Below are positions 7,778 through 15,008 of a DNA stretch of 25,263 nucleotides, in pieces. The position numbers and the translations under genes were made by a program. The notes under the pieces are model-generated. The model was not told the origin of the DNA. It saw only the letters and a program-made list of their open reading frames with translations, and did no database searches. Origin of the DNA: Lachnospiraceae bacterium UBA4380 (GTDB taxonomy: Bacteria > Bacillota > Clostridia > Lachnospirales > Lachnospiraceae); the NCBI GenBank assembly GCA_002390025.1, contig DGRU01000165.1, positions 1-25,263 of the forward strand, in the 5' to 3' direction. Position 1 is the first letter of the stretch. Each line of letters starts with the position of its first letter.

Positions 7778-7786
7778 ATCGTCCAG

Positions 7787-10519
7787 CTACTCCTTTCCCA
7801 GGGGGCGTCCGGCAGCTTCCGGCACATAGGTCTTCTTATTCCGGGGTGTGATCCTGCCGTGGGCTTGCAGGACCGGTCTGAGCGTGCGGATCACCTTGTC
7901 CGACTCGATCGGTTTTGCAATAAAGGCATCCATACCTGCCTCAAGGCATTTGCGCATATCTTCCTCGAACACATTCGCAGTCATAGCCACAATGGGAATG
8001 CCGGCGTGGTCGAGGTCCTGCATACTCCTGATTCTCGATGTCGCCTCATAGCCGTCCATAACCGGCATCTGAACATCCATCAGGATCGCGTCATAATAAT
8101 CCTTCTCGGAGACCGCCACCATGCGGACCGCCTCCCGGCCGTTGCAGGCTTTCTCAACCGTAAATCCGGCCTCCTCGAGCAGTTCGCAGGCAATCTCCAT
8201 ATTGAGTTCATTGTCCTCAACGATCAGGATCCTCTTCCCGTGGGGATCGAGCTCCACAAAGAGGTCAGTGGAGGAAAAGTCTCTTTCCGGAGCGGGATGG
8301 CCGGCCTGTGCGCCGGGTCCGTCTCCGCCGGAGAGAATCTGTCTGTTCTCCTGTGCCGCCCTTCTGTCCCGGGATCTGTCTTCCAGGAGATTTCTCCCGG
8401 GTCCGCCCTCCGCTTCCCTGTCTTTCTCCTGAAGGCGCAGAGAGAGATGGATGACGACCTCTGTCCCGACACCCTGCTCGGTGTGGACATCGATGGTGCC
8501 GCCCATCGTTTCGACGATTCCCTTGCAGATGGCCATTCCCAGCCCGTTTCCGGGCACTTTGCTCAGAGTTGAGTTATATTCTCTCTCGAAAGGATCGAAA
8601 ATACGGTCAACGAACTCCTCGCTCATTCCGATGCCGTTGTCGCGGACACTGATCCTGAGCGCCGCATATCCCCTGGGTGAAGGTTCTTCCTGTTCGATCT
8701 CCAGATGTATTTTTCCTCCGACCCCGGTAAATTTCACGGCATTGTTCAGAAGATTGAGCAAAAGCTGGCGCATGACCAGGGGGTCGTAGCGGAACTGGGC
8801 ACCGGCACCCGTTCCCATCACGACCGTCAAATCCTGCTGTTTATTCCTGATCTGGGGGAGCAGGGCATCATGCACGTAACTGACTGTGTCCTCCAGGGCG
8901 CAGTCGGTCTCATGCAGTTCCATGCGTCCGCTCTCGATCCTGCTCATATCCAGGACATTGTTGATCAGTTCCAGAAGATGATCTCCGGAATCCAGGATCT
9001 TTTCCAGGCAGTCCCGCACCCTCTCTTCGTCGTCGATATGTTTGAGTGCGATCCGCGTGAATCCCAGAATCGCGTTCATGGGTGTCCGGATATCGTGGGA
9101 CATATTGGTCAGAAACAGGCTCTTGGCCCGGTCTGCGTTCCTGGCCCTCTCCAGGGCGTTTTCCAGAAGCCGTCTCTGCTGCTGTTCGGCCTGACGTTCG
9201 TCCTCGATGCAGGCAAATCCGGCAATCACTTCATTGAGAACTTCCGTGCTCTCTCCCACCCGGACAATCTTGGCCCTGTAATACATGGGCGCGCGCGTTC
9301 TTCCCGCCCGGAAAGTAAAGGTAAAAATGTCCTTATCCATCATATTTCTGCGAAGCGTGTCCGTTTCCAGAAAAAAAACAAATTTTTCCCTGTCCTGTTC
9401 GTAGATGGTCTGCTCGGCGAAAAGCCTGGCTGTCTCCTGGAAGGAAGGCACAAAGCAGTCCGAATACGAGGACATGATATGCTCATCCCGGCGGTAGATC
9501 TCATAGGTATCGGTATCGAGATTCACCAGATAGACGGTCGAATAATCCAGGGACAGAGCCGCGATCATGTTCATACGCCTGCGGCTCTCTCTCTCGACGG
9601 TCTTCTGTTCCGTAATATCACGCAGTACGGCCAGTCCGGTCACATCTCCCGAATGAACATCCTTTGTCATCAGAATGGTCTCGCGGAGAAAGGCCTCCCT
9701 GTCCCGCCTGTCCCTGACCTGGTAGGTGAAATCGATTTTGTCGTTCCCGTTGCTGTAGGCCTCCAGCAGTGCATCCCGGTTGAAGATCCGGTCATAGATC
9801 TTCCTTTCTTCCGGGATGACCAGACGTTTCCGCCAGGATTCATTGATATGTCTGAAAGGTCCGGGAACATCCACTCCGGGAACATAATAGAAAATATCCG
9901 GGTCGTTCACCTCGGCAAAGAGCACAATTCCATTGGTGATGTTGAGCTCAAAGACACCCGCCGCCTCTTCCAGCATGGTGACCTTGTACCTCTGCTCCTG
10001 TTCCAGCCGGCGCCGCAGAACATACAGGTAATCCTCCAGCTCCTGTGAATATGCGGTATCATCCGACACGGCAATGGGCGAGCCGGCGGGCCCGCGCCCC
10101 GGCAACGGCTGTCCGATCATGACAAGTTTGGGGACGCCGTTTTGTTTTTCGAGCAGGTGCACATCGATCCGCATCCAGTTATTGCGGTTGCGGAGAGGGA
10201 AAACAAAGCTGAAAAAATCCTTTTTCTCCAGCATCTTGCAGATATTCTCCCGGCTGCCCGCCACTTCACGCCAGGCAGCAAAAGAGGTGTCCGGCAGGAG
10301 ATGGCTGTTCAGCCGGTTAAAAACCGAGTAGGTTGAAGCATTGCGCACCAGCTCCGCAAGTACAGGATCCTCTTCTCTCTCATACAGCAGCTGATAAGTG
10401 TCTGTTTCCAGGTCGACCAGGAACATCCTGATATAGTCAGACATAAAAGACTGCAAAAGCATATCTTTTGAGACCGGAAGTGCAGCCTTCTCTTTCTGTT
10501 TTTCAATCTCGTTTTCCAT
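7787..10519 (-). CDS. Cytoplasmic hybrid sensor histidine kinase with receiver domain
   Basis: A 910-residue protein with no membrane segment. In order: a PAS-like region (about 25-140), a coiled linker, a second PAS (about 180-305, ending VLRDITEQK), a third PAS-like region (about 320-440), HisKA with [15 protein letters not shown] (phospho-His about 475), HATPase with [14 protein letters not shown] and GNGLGMAI (about 580-695), a Gly/Arg/Glu-rich linker, and a receiver (about 762-880) with [15 protein letters not shown] (phospho-Asp about 815) and AKPIE (Lys about 869). The first and third PAS-like units share a pattern ([14 protein letters not shown] and [14 protein letters not shown]), which suggests duplication. 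No partner regulator or output domain is nearby. I chose ATG 10519 with AGGAGG 10 bases upstream; a GTG at 10546 is less likely. It is the first gene of the run with the ribonuclease and its inhibitor. Confidence 0.93.
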   Translation of the reverse strand: MENEIEKQKEKAALPVSKDMLLQSFMSDYIRMFLVDLETDTYQLLYEREEDPVLAELVRNASTYSVFNRLNSHLLPDTSFAAWREVAGSRENICKMLEKKDFFSFVFPLRNRNNWMRIDVHLLEKQNGVPKLVMIGQPLPGRGPAGSPIAVSDDTAYSQELEDYLYVLRRRLEQEQRYKVTMLEEAAGVFELNITNGIVLFAEVNDPDIFYYVPGVDVPGPFRHINESWRKRLVIPEERKIYDRIFNRDALLEAYSNGNDKIDFTYQVRDRRDREAFLRETILMTKDVHSGDVTGLAVLRDITEQKTVERESRRRMNMIAALSLDYSTVYLVNLDTDTYEIYRRDEHIMSSYSDCFVPSFQETARLFAEQTIYEQDREKFVFFLETDTLRRNMMDKDIFTFTFRAGRTRAPMYYRAKIVRVGESTEVLNEVIAGFACIEDERQAEQQQRRLLENALERARNADRAKSLFLTNMSHDIRTPMNAILGFTRIALKHIDDEERVRDCLEKILDSGDHLLELINNVLDMSRIESGRMELHETDCALEDTVSYVHDALLPQIRNKQQDLTVVMGTGAGAQFRYDPLVMRQLLLNLLNNAVKFTGVGGKIHLEIEQEEPSPRGYAALRISVRDNGIGMSEEFVDRIFDPFEREYNSTLSKVPGNGLGMAICKGIVETMGGTIDVHTEQGVGTEVVIHLSLRLQEKDREAEGGPGRNLLEDRSRDRRAAQENRQILSGGDGPGAQAGHPAPERDFSSTDLFVELDPHGKRILIVEDNELNMEIACELLEEAGFTVEKACNGREAVRMVAVSEKDYYDAILMDVQMPVMDGYEATSRIRSMQDLDHAGIPIVAMTANVFEEDMRKCLEAGMDAFIAKPIESDKVIRTLRPVLQAHGRITPRNKKTYVPEAAGRPLGKE

Positions 10520-10608
10520 AAACCGCCAGCCTCCTGAACAAATCACCCGCAGCGCGGGGCATCTGCCATATCCGGGTCAATAATGTTACAACTCAAACAC
10601 TCTTTTTC

Positions 10609-10637
10609 TTGACATCCGGCATTTCAGGCGATTATCT
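10609..10637 (+). promoter_or_regulatory. Promoter of the SHOCT-domain gene
   Basis: TTGACA (10609-10614) is followed after 17 bases by TTATCT (10632-10637). The ATG is 71 bases further on. The kinase gene must start in the opposite direction from the same 190-base gap, but I see no convincing minus-strand promoter there. Confidence 0.6.
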
Positions 10638-10708
10638 TAAAATGTAATCTGCATGAAACATCGTATACCCAGACAAATCCGGCTCATGGCCGTACAACAG
10701 GAAAAAAT

Positions 10709-11152
10709 ATGAAAAAAATCACAATTGAAGGAACCTATACTACCCCTAACGCCGTTTTCCAGGACTCCTGTGTCAAAATCGGACGTAAGAAATATGCCTA
10801 CGAAGACATCACAGATGTCCGTTCTGTCTCAGCACCCGCCCGTCTTGTAAACGGACTGGTTCAGCTCTCCATGCGCGACGGCGAAGTCCTTCATGTAACC
10901 TATTTTCTCAAAGATACCGAAAAAATGCGCCAGGCCATGCAGCTCATCATGCCCTATGTCCGGAAAAACAAAGCTTCCGACGCGGAATCCGCTTTTCTTG
11001 ACAGCGACGTGTTCGGCGGTCACGATAGTCCGGAACCCGCTTCTAACAGCATTGCCGACGAGATCCTCAAGCTCTCACGCCTTCGCGACAGGGGAGATAT
11101 CTCACAGGAGGAATATGACCTCCTCAAGGCCCGCCTGATCGAAAAAGCATAA
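10709..11152 (+). CDS. Small protein with PH-like N-terminus and C-terminal SHOCT domain
   Basis: 147 residues. Residues 1-90 look like a compact beta-rich domain (ITIEGTYTTPNAVFQDSCVKIGRKKYAYEDITDVRSVS, then a strand-helix ending in MRQAMQLIMPYVRKN), resembling the PH-like/DUF4429 type of domain. Residues 118-145 (IADEILKLSRLRDRGDISQEEYDLLKARLI) are a clear SHOCT domain, a short helical hairpin common at the ends of bacterial proteins and thought to mediate oligomerisation or protein contact. There is no signal peptide or membrane segment. AGGAAAAAAT precedes the ATG. It is monocistronic, ended by one strong and one weaker terminator. Its function is unknown; divergence from the kinase gene may mean shared control but is not evidence of function. 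Confidence 0.8.
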   Translation: MKKITIEGTYTTPNAVFQDSCVKIGRKKYAYEDITDVRSVSAPARLVNGLVQLSMRDGEVLHVTYFLKDTEKMRQAMQLIMPYVRKNKASDAESAFLDSDVFGGHDSPEPASNSIADEILKLSRLRDRGDISQEEYDLLKARLIEKA

Positions 11153-11192
11153 GGAAAAAGGAAAAGTTACAGGAATTCTCCTGTGAATCCGG

Positions 11193-11225
11193 CCGCAGCA
11201 GGGCACAGCCCGGCTGCGGTTTTTT
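11193..11225 (+). terminator. Terminator of the SHOCT gene (first)
   Basis: CCGCAGC (11193-11199) pairs with GCTGCGG (11213-11219), extended by an inner GGG/CCC pairing, and is followed by six T. Confidence 0.88.
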
Positions 11226-11263
11226 GACGGCAGCTGCACACCGGCGAAGTCTTCAGGCAGCTG

Positions 11264-11285
11264 CCGCACACAGGCTGCGGTTTTT
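11264..11285 (+). terminator. Second, duplicated terminator element
   Basis: CCGCA (11264-11268) pairs with TGCGG (11276-11280), followed by five T. Its right half, GGCTGCGGTTTTT (11273-11285), is an exact copy of the first terminator's right half at 11212-11224, so the element seems to be a partial duplication. A GGCAGCTGC/GCAGCTGCC inverted repeat (about 11228-11266) lies between. Confidence 0.55.
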
Positions 11286-11329
11286 CAACTGCAAACCGGC
11301 CGCCGTACACTGCTGGAAGGAAGGGGCGA

Positions 11330-11355
11330 AGCAAAACAGGCCGCCCTGTTCTGCT
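11330..11355 (-). terminator. Hairpin at the end of the acyl carrier protein gene
   Basis: Read on the minus strand, AGCAGAACAGG (11355-11345) pairs with CCTGTTTTGCT (11340-11330), including one G-U, around the loop GCGG. It begins at the last base of the stop codon. The T-run after it is poor, so it may terminate weakly or protect the 3' end. Confidence 0.5.
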
Positions 11356-11594
11356 TATTCCTCCTGAAGCTTTTTGATCAGGGCAAGGATGGCATCCACG
11401 GAGTTAAAGTTCTCCGGCAGAAGGTCGTTGACATTGATGCTGATATCAAAGGTATCGTTGATCTCACTGACGATGGAAATAATATCAAAGGAATCGAGAA
11501 GCTGATCGTCGATCAGTGCGGTCTCATTCTCAAAGTCAAGTTCAGGTCTGGTCTCTTCCAGAATCTCCATAAGTTCTTCTCTGTTTTCTTCCAT
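11355..11594 (-). CDS. Acyl carrier protein (DltC-like)
   Basis: A 79-residue acidic protein with the carrier-protein fold. The phosphopantetheine site is Ser35 in LIDDQLLDSFDIISIVSEI (D-S-F, as in many aminoacyl carriers; FabD-type ACPs usually have D-S-L). It should carry the group activated by the adenylating enzyme encoded just upstream and hand it to the MBOAT protein, as D-alanyl carrier protein (DltC) does for DltB. AGAGG lies about 12 bases before ATG, a rather long spacing. The gene is last in the cluster, separated from its partner by a 140-base gap full of 42-bp repeats. I leave the symbol empty because the substrate (D-alanine or another acid) cannot be read from sequence. Confidence 0.85.
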   Translation of the reverse strand: MEENREELMEILEETRPELDFENETALIDDQLLDSFDIISIVSEINDTFDISINVNDLLPENFNSVDAILALIKKLQEE

Positions 11595-11639
11595 TTTTGC
11601 TGATTACCTCTTTTTATAGTATTTTGTGTCGTATTAGCC

Positions 11640-11744
11640 GCATGCCCTTAATTGCATGCCTTTACCTGCAAACATTTACCTGCATGCCTTTAATTGCATG
11701 CCTTTACCTGCAAACATTTACCTGCATGCCTTTAATTACATGCC
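11640..11744. repeat. 42-bp tandem repeat (2.5 copies) between the adenylating enzyme and the carrier protein
   Basis: Units begin GCATGCCYTTAATTGCATGC at 11640 and 11682, with a partial one at 11724 that holds the adenylating enzyme's stop codon (11736-11738). Copies 1 and 2 differ at one base. Each full unit has two self-complementary GCATGC sites 8 bases apart, so every copy can form a small hairpin in the transcript. Confidence 0.92.
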
Positions 11745-13301
11745 GGCCAGCTTCCTGCGGTCGATCTTGCCGTTTGCATTGTGGGGCAGGGCATCGAGCA
11801 GGATATATTTTGAGGGGAACATGTATTTGGGCAGTTTCTCGCGGACCTGCCTGCCGATCTCCTTTTTCAGATCCCTCTCCGCCTGATAGTAGAAATAGAT
11901 CTTTTTCTTGTCTTCGTCGTAGACACAGCAGCACTCCCCGATCTCCGGGATCGCCCCCAGCGTGATCTCGATCTCACTCAGCTCGATCCTGTAGCCCATA
12001 TGCTTGATCTGGAAGTCTTTGCGGGAAGCCCAGACAATATTGCCGTCCTCATCATAGGCGGCCAGGTCTCCGGTTTTGTACATGATCTCCCGATAGGCCG
12101 AGAAGGGGTTCTGCACGAAGACCTCTGCCGTCATCTCCGGTTTTCCGTAATAGCCCAGGGAGAGCGTATTGCTGACCACGCAGATTTCGCCCATCTCCCC
12201 TGTCTTCTGCACCATGGTCCCGTCCTCTTTAAGGAGGAAAACCTTTGTGTCCGGGAAGGGTCTGCCGGTGGGGAGGCGCTTGTCATCCTCTAATATTTTA
12301 TCATAAATATAGTATAAAAAGTTGCCTGCAGTCTCGGTTGCGCCGTAAATATTGATAAATTCGACCTGAGGCATCAGATTTTTCCAGTAATTGAGCTGCT
12401 TGACCGGCATCTGCTCCCCGACGAAAAAGACCTTGGTGAGGGTCTCCGGGATCCCGAAATTCCGCAGGCTGTCCGTATTTGCCACCAGCGACAGGGCCGA
12501 GGGGACCCAGATGATCTTCGTGATCTTCTGGTCGATCAGGTAGTTGATCAGATACTGCGGGAAGGAAAAATACTTCTTGGGGATGATGTGGACCGTCAGT
12601 CCGCACTTGAGGCAGCAGAAGAGATCCTTGGTCGAGGCATCAAAATAAAAGGGGAACTGATTGCCCAGGACATCGGACTCCTCGAAGCCGAACATCTCCG
12701 TAAACATGTCAATAAAGCCCGCAAGAGAGGAATGGCTCTTGACCACCAGCTTGGGATCGCCGGTCGTCCCGGAAGTAAAGATGCCGTAGAGGGGGTCAAA
12801 GGAACAGCTCCCGGCAAGACGGTCGGCGACAAACCGGTCCAGTTCTCCCTGTGTAAAGGAAGCCGCCTCAGCGGGCTCCTGCCCGTTCTCTCCATCACAG
12901 CCGCTAAAAGCCGCATCGGCCTCATAGACATCCGAAAACAGCAGCCTGTCGCTCTCATACCGCTCTTTGCTGCAGCTGACGGCGCCGATGAAATCGACCA
13001 CCTGCAGCATCTTCTCAATGCGCGCCCTGGGGAGTGAAGAATCCACCAGCACATAAAAATTGCCGCTGTAGACACAGGCCAGCATGCAGACCAGGGCATT
13101 GATATCTCTCTCTCCGATCACACAGACAGGACGCCTTGTCTGAAAGCCCGCATCCCTTGCGATCCGCATGCCGTAGGACGCTGCCCTGCGGCGAAGCTCG
13201 GAAAACGTGATCCTGTCCTCCTCACAGACAAATGCGACCTTGTCGGGAAGTCTGCGGGCGGTATTTTCCAGATATTCCAGAATATTTCTCGTATTGCTCA
13301 T
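11736..13301 (-). CDS. AMP-dependent amino-acid-adenylating enzyme (DltA-like)
   Basis: A 521-residue member of the ANL superfamily. It activates a carboxylic acid with ATP and loads it onto a carrier protein. Core motifs: YGIFTSGTTGDPK (near 172-184, P-loop-like), FYFDASTKDLF (near 219-229; the Asp is where amino-acid-specific A-domains bind the amino group), INIYGATETAG (near 317-326), YKTGDLA (near 408-414), the hinge ASRKDFQIKHMGYRIEL, and NANGKIDRR with catalytic Lys512. Length and layout fit DltA, the D-alanine:carrier ligase, and the neighbours (carrier protein, MBOAT, SGNH) match the other Dlt functions. Substrate specificity is not proven. I chose ATG 13301 (GAGAGG 7 bases upstream) rather than the GTG at 13328. 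It lies 66 bases after the MBOAT gene. Confidence 0.88.
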   Translation of the reverse strand: MSNTRNILEYLENTARRLPDKVAFVCEEDRITFSELRRRAASYGMRIARDAGFQTRRPVCVIGERDINALVCMLACVYSGNFYVLVDSSLPRARIEKMLQVVDFIGAVSCSKERYESDRLLFSDVYEADAAFSGCDGENGQEPAEAASFTQGELDRFVADRLAGSCSFDPLYGIFTSGTTGDPKLVVKSHSSLAGFIDMFTEMFGFEESDVLGNQFPFYFDASTKDLFCCLKCGLTVHIIPKKYFSFPQYLINYLIDQKITKIIWVPSALSLVANTDSLRNFGIPETLTKVFFVGEQMPVKQLNYWKNLMPQVEFINIYGATETAGNFLYYIYDKILEDDKRLPTGRPFPDTKVFLLKEDGTMVQKTGEMGEICVVSNTLSLGYYGKPEMTAEVFVQNPFSAYREIMYKTGDLAAYDEDGNIVWASRKDFQIKHMGYRIELSEIEITLGAIPEIGECCCVYDEDKKKIYFYYQAERDLKKEIGRQVREKLPKYMFPSKYILLDALPHNANGKIDRRKLAGM

Positions 13302-13367
13302 TTTTTTGCCTCTCTGCTCTGAAAACACATACAGCCCGGCCCCGCATCCGCGAGGCCAGGCGTCCGA

Positions 13368-14990
13368 TCAGAACTGTGCATAAATAAAGGAAGACATATT
13401 GAAACCGGGACCGTACATGCCGAAGACGACCACAGCCGCGATGGCGGCAAGATAGACGATCCAGCGGAAGGGGAACTGCTGCCTGGCAATGATGCCGCGC
13501 ACCGTCTGTCCCCGCTCGTTGATGACATCCACGGCGGCGATCAGCAGGATCATCAGGATCAGGAGTCCGAAATTCCGCTCATCCACACCGAGGGTATAAA
13601 GGCTTCCGTCAAAGAAAATATAGGGATTGAAGGTGGAGAATGTCGCCTTCAGCGCGCGGATGACTGTGGGCATATCCGGCACCACATCGACGTAACGGCC
13701 GATGGAAAGGATGGTCAGCGTGCGGATCATCTGGAACAGCTTCCAGCCGGCAGCCTCCTCCCTGACACGGCAGATGCGGCGCAGGTCCGCATAGGGCTTC
13801 TCAAACAGGGTCTCCGTGGAGACGAAGGTCGCCTGATAGAGACCGTAGTAGACAAACTTCCAGTTGGCTCCGTGCCAGATACCGACCAGAACAAAGACCA
13901 TAAAGGACGCCAGGAAAGAGGGAAATACCTTTCCGAAATAAGGGTTGACGTTCTTTTTCAGAGTCTTCTGCATCTTTGCAAAAGGCTTGGACAGGGCGAT
14001 GGGATAAAAGACGTAGTCCTTCATCCAGTTGCCCAGGGAAATATGCCATCTCTGCCAGAATTCGGAGACGCTCCGCGCCATATAGGGCTGACGGAAGTTC
14101 TCCTTCAGATGGATACCGAACATCTGGGACGCGCCGAAGACAATATCCATGCCGCCGGCGAAGTCACAGTAGAGCTGAACACTGTAGAGAAGGATACCCA
14201 CCACCAGGGTAAAACCGGCATAGCGGCTGGTCTCGAAGTTGCCGAAGACCTCGTTGACAATGATGGCGGCCCGCTCCGCGATGATCATCTTCTTGAAGAT
14301 ACCCCACAGCATGCGCAGAAGGCCTTCCCTGAACTGCAGATCGTCAAATGTGTGCGGCTCGTAGAGCTGTTTTGCCAGATCGTCAAAGCGGTTGATCGGT
14401 CCCTGCAGGACAGAGGGAAAATAGGTTGTAAAGAGGCACAGGCGCAGGATGTTGCGCTCGGCGCTGTATTTTCCCCGGTAGACGTCGATCAGGTAGCCCA
14501 TGGTCTGGAAAGTATAGAAAGACAGACCCAGGGGAATCAGGAAGCTGACCTCCGGAAGACGGCCGGAAGTGTGGAAGCGCTCCAGCAGGCCGTTCAGGTT
14601 GGTGCTGACAAAGAAACCGTACTTGAGCACGATCAGGATTCCGAAGTTGATCAGGAGAACGAGCACCATGACCCTCTTCTTTTTCTTCTGTCCCAGAGCC
14701 TTGACCTGCTTTTTCTCCTCGCGGGAGAGCTTGACCGTGCCTGCCTCCGTGGACCTGCCCTTGAGCTGTTCGTCCACTTTCCTCTGCATATTGTCGATGA
14801 TGACTGCGCCCAGATAGGTCGTGATGACCGTGACCAGTACATAGACGCAGGATTTAAGGCCTCCGCCGACGACATAATACCAGGCACTGGAAGCCAGCAG
14901 AACCAGCCACCGGAATCTCCCGGGCACAATATAGTAGACAGCGAGTGACACTGTCAGAAACAGAATAAACTGCCATGAAAAAAATGCCAT
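13368..14990 (-). CDS. MBOAT-family membrane acyltransferase (DltB/AlgI-like)
   Basis: A 540-residue polytopic membrane protein with about ten or more hydrophobic segments. The MBOAT core is clear: SVLQGPINRFDD (near 193-204), EFWQRWHISLGNWMKDYVFYP (near 310-330, conserved His316) and FVLVGIWHGANWKFVYYGLYQ (near 366-386, catalytic His373). Between segments 3 and 4 there is a charged cytoplasmic loop (about 67-106, with QKKKKR). The family moves an acyl group from a donor inside the cell to a polymer outside; AlgI O-acetylates alginate and DltB passes D-alanine to teichoic acid. At 540 residues it is longer than usual DltB (about 400) and nearer AlgI-type proteins. GGGAGG lies 5 bases before ATG. 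It follows the SGNH gene by 18 bases, so the two are co-transcribed. Confidence 0.92.
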   Translation of the reverse strand: MAFFSWQFILFLTVSLAVYYIVPGRFRWLVLLASSAWYYVVGGGLKSCVYVLVTVITTYLGAVIIDNMQRKVDEQLKGRSTEAGTVKLSREEKKQVKALGQKKKKRVMVLVLLINFGILIVLKYGFFVSTNLNGLLERFHTSGRLPEVSFLIPLGLSFYTFQTMGYLIDVYRGKYSAERNILRLCLFTTYFPSVLQGPINRFDDLAKQLYEPHTFDDLQFREGLLRMLWGIFKKMIIAERAAIIVNEVFGNFETSRYAGFTLVVGILLYSVQLYCDFAGGMDIVFGASQMFGIHLKENFRQPYMARSVSEFWQRWHISLGNWMKDYVFYPIALSKPFAKMQKTLKKNVNPYFGKVFPSFLASFMVFVLVGIWHGANWKFVYYGLYQATFVSTETLFEKPYADLRRICRVREEAAGWKLFQMIRTLTILSIGRYVDVVPDMPTVIRALKATFSTFNPYIFFDGSLYTLGVDERNFGLLILMILLIAAVDVINERGQTVRGIIARQQFPFRWIVYLAAIAAVVVFGMYGPGFNMSSFIYAQF

Positions 14991-15008
14991 GAAAACCTCC
15001 CGCCGCCG

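Noticed and set aside
7007..10048. Long plus-strand open frames (521 and 447 residues)
   Set aside because: They lie antisense to the kinase, ribonuclease and barstar genes, which have clear domains and ribosome sites; the antisense frames come from codon bias.
11597..11965. Plus-strand frame with 14-residue repeats (MPLIACLYLQTFTC)
   Set aside because: It is the 42-bp intergenic repeat (14 codons) read through and continuing antisense into the adenylating enzyme.
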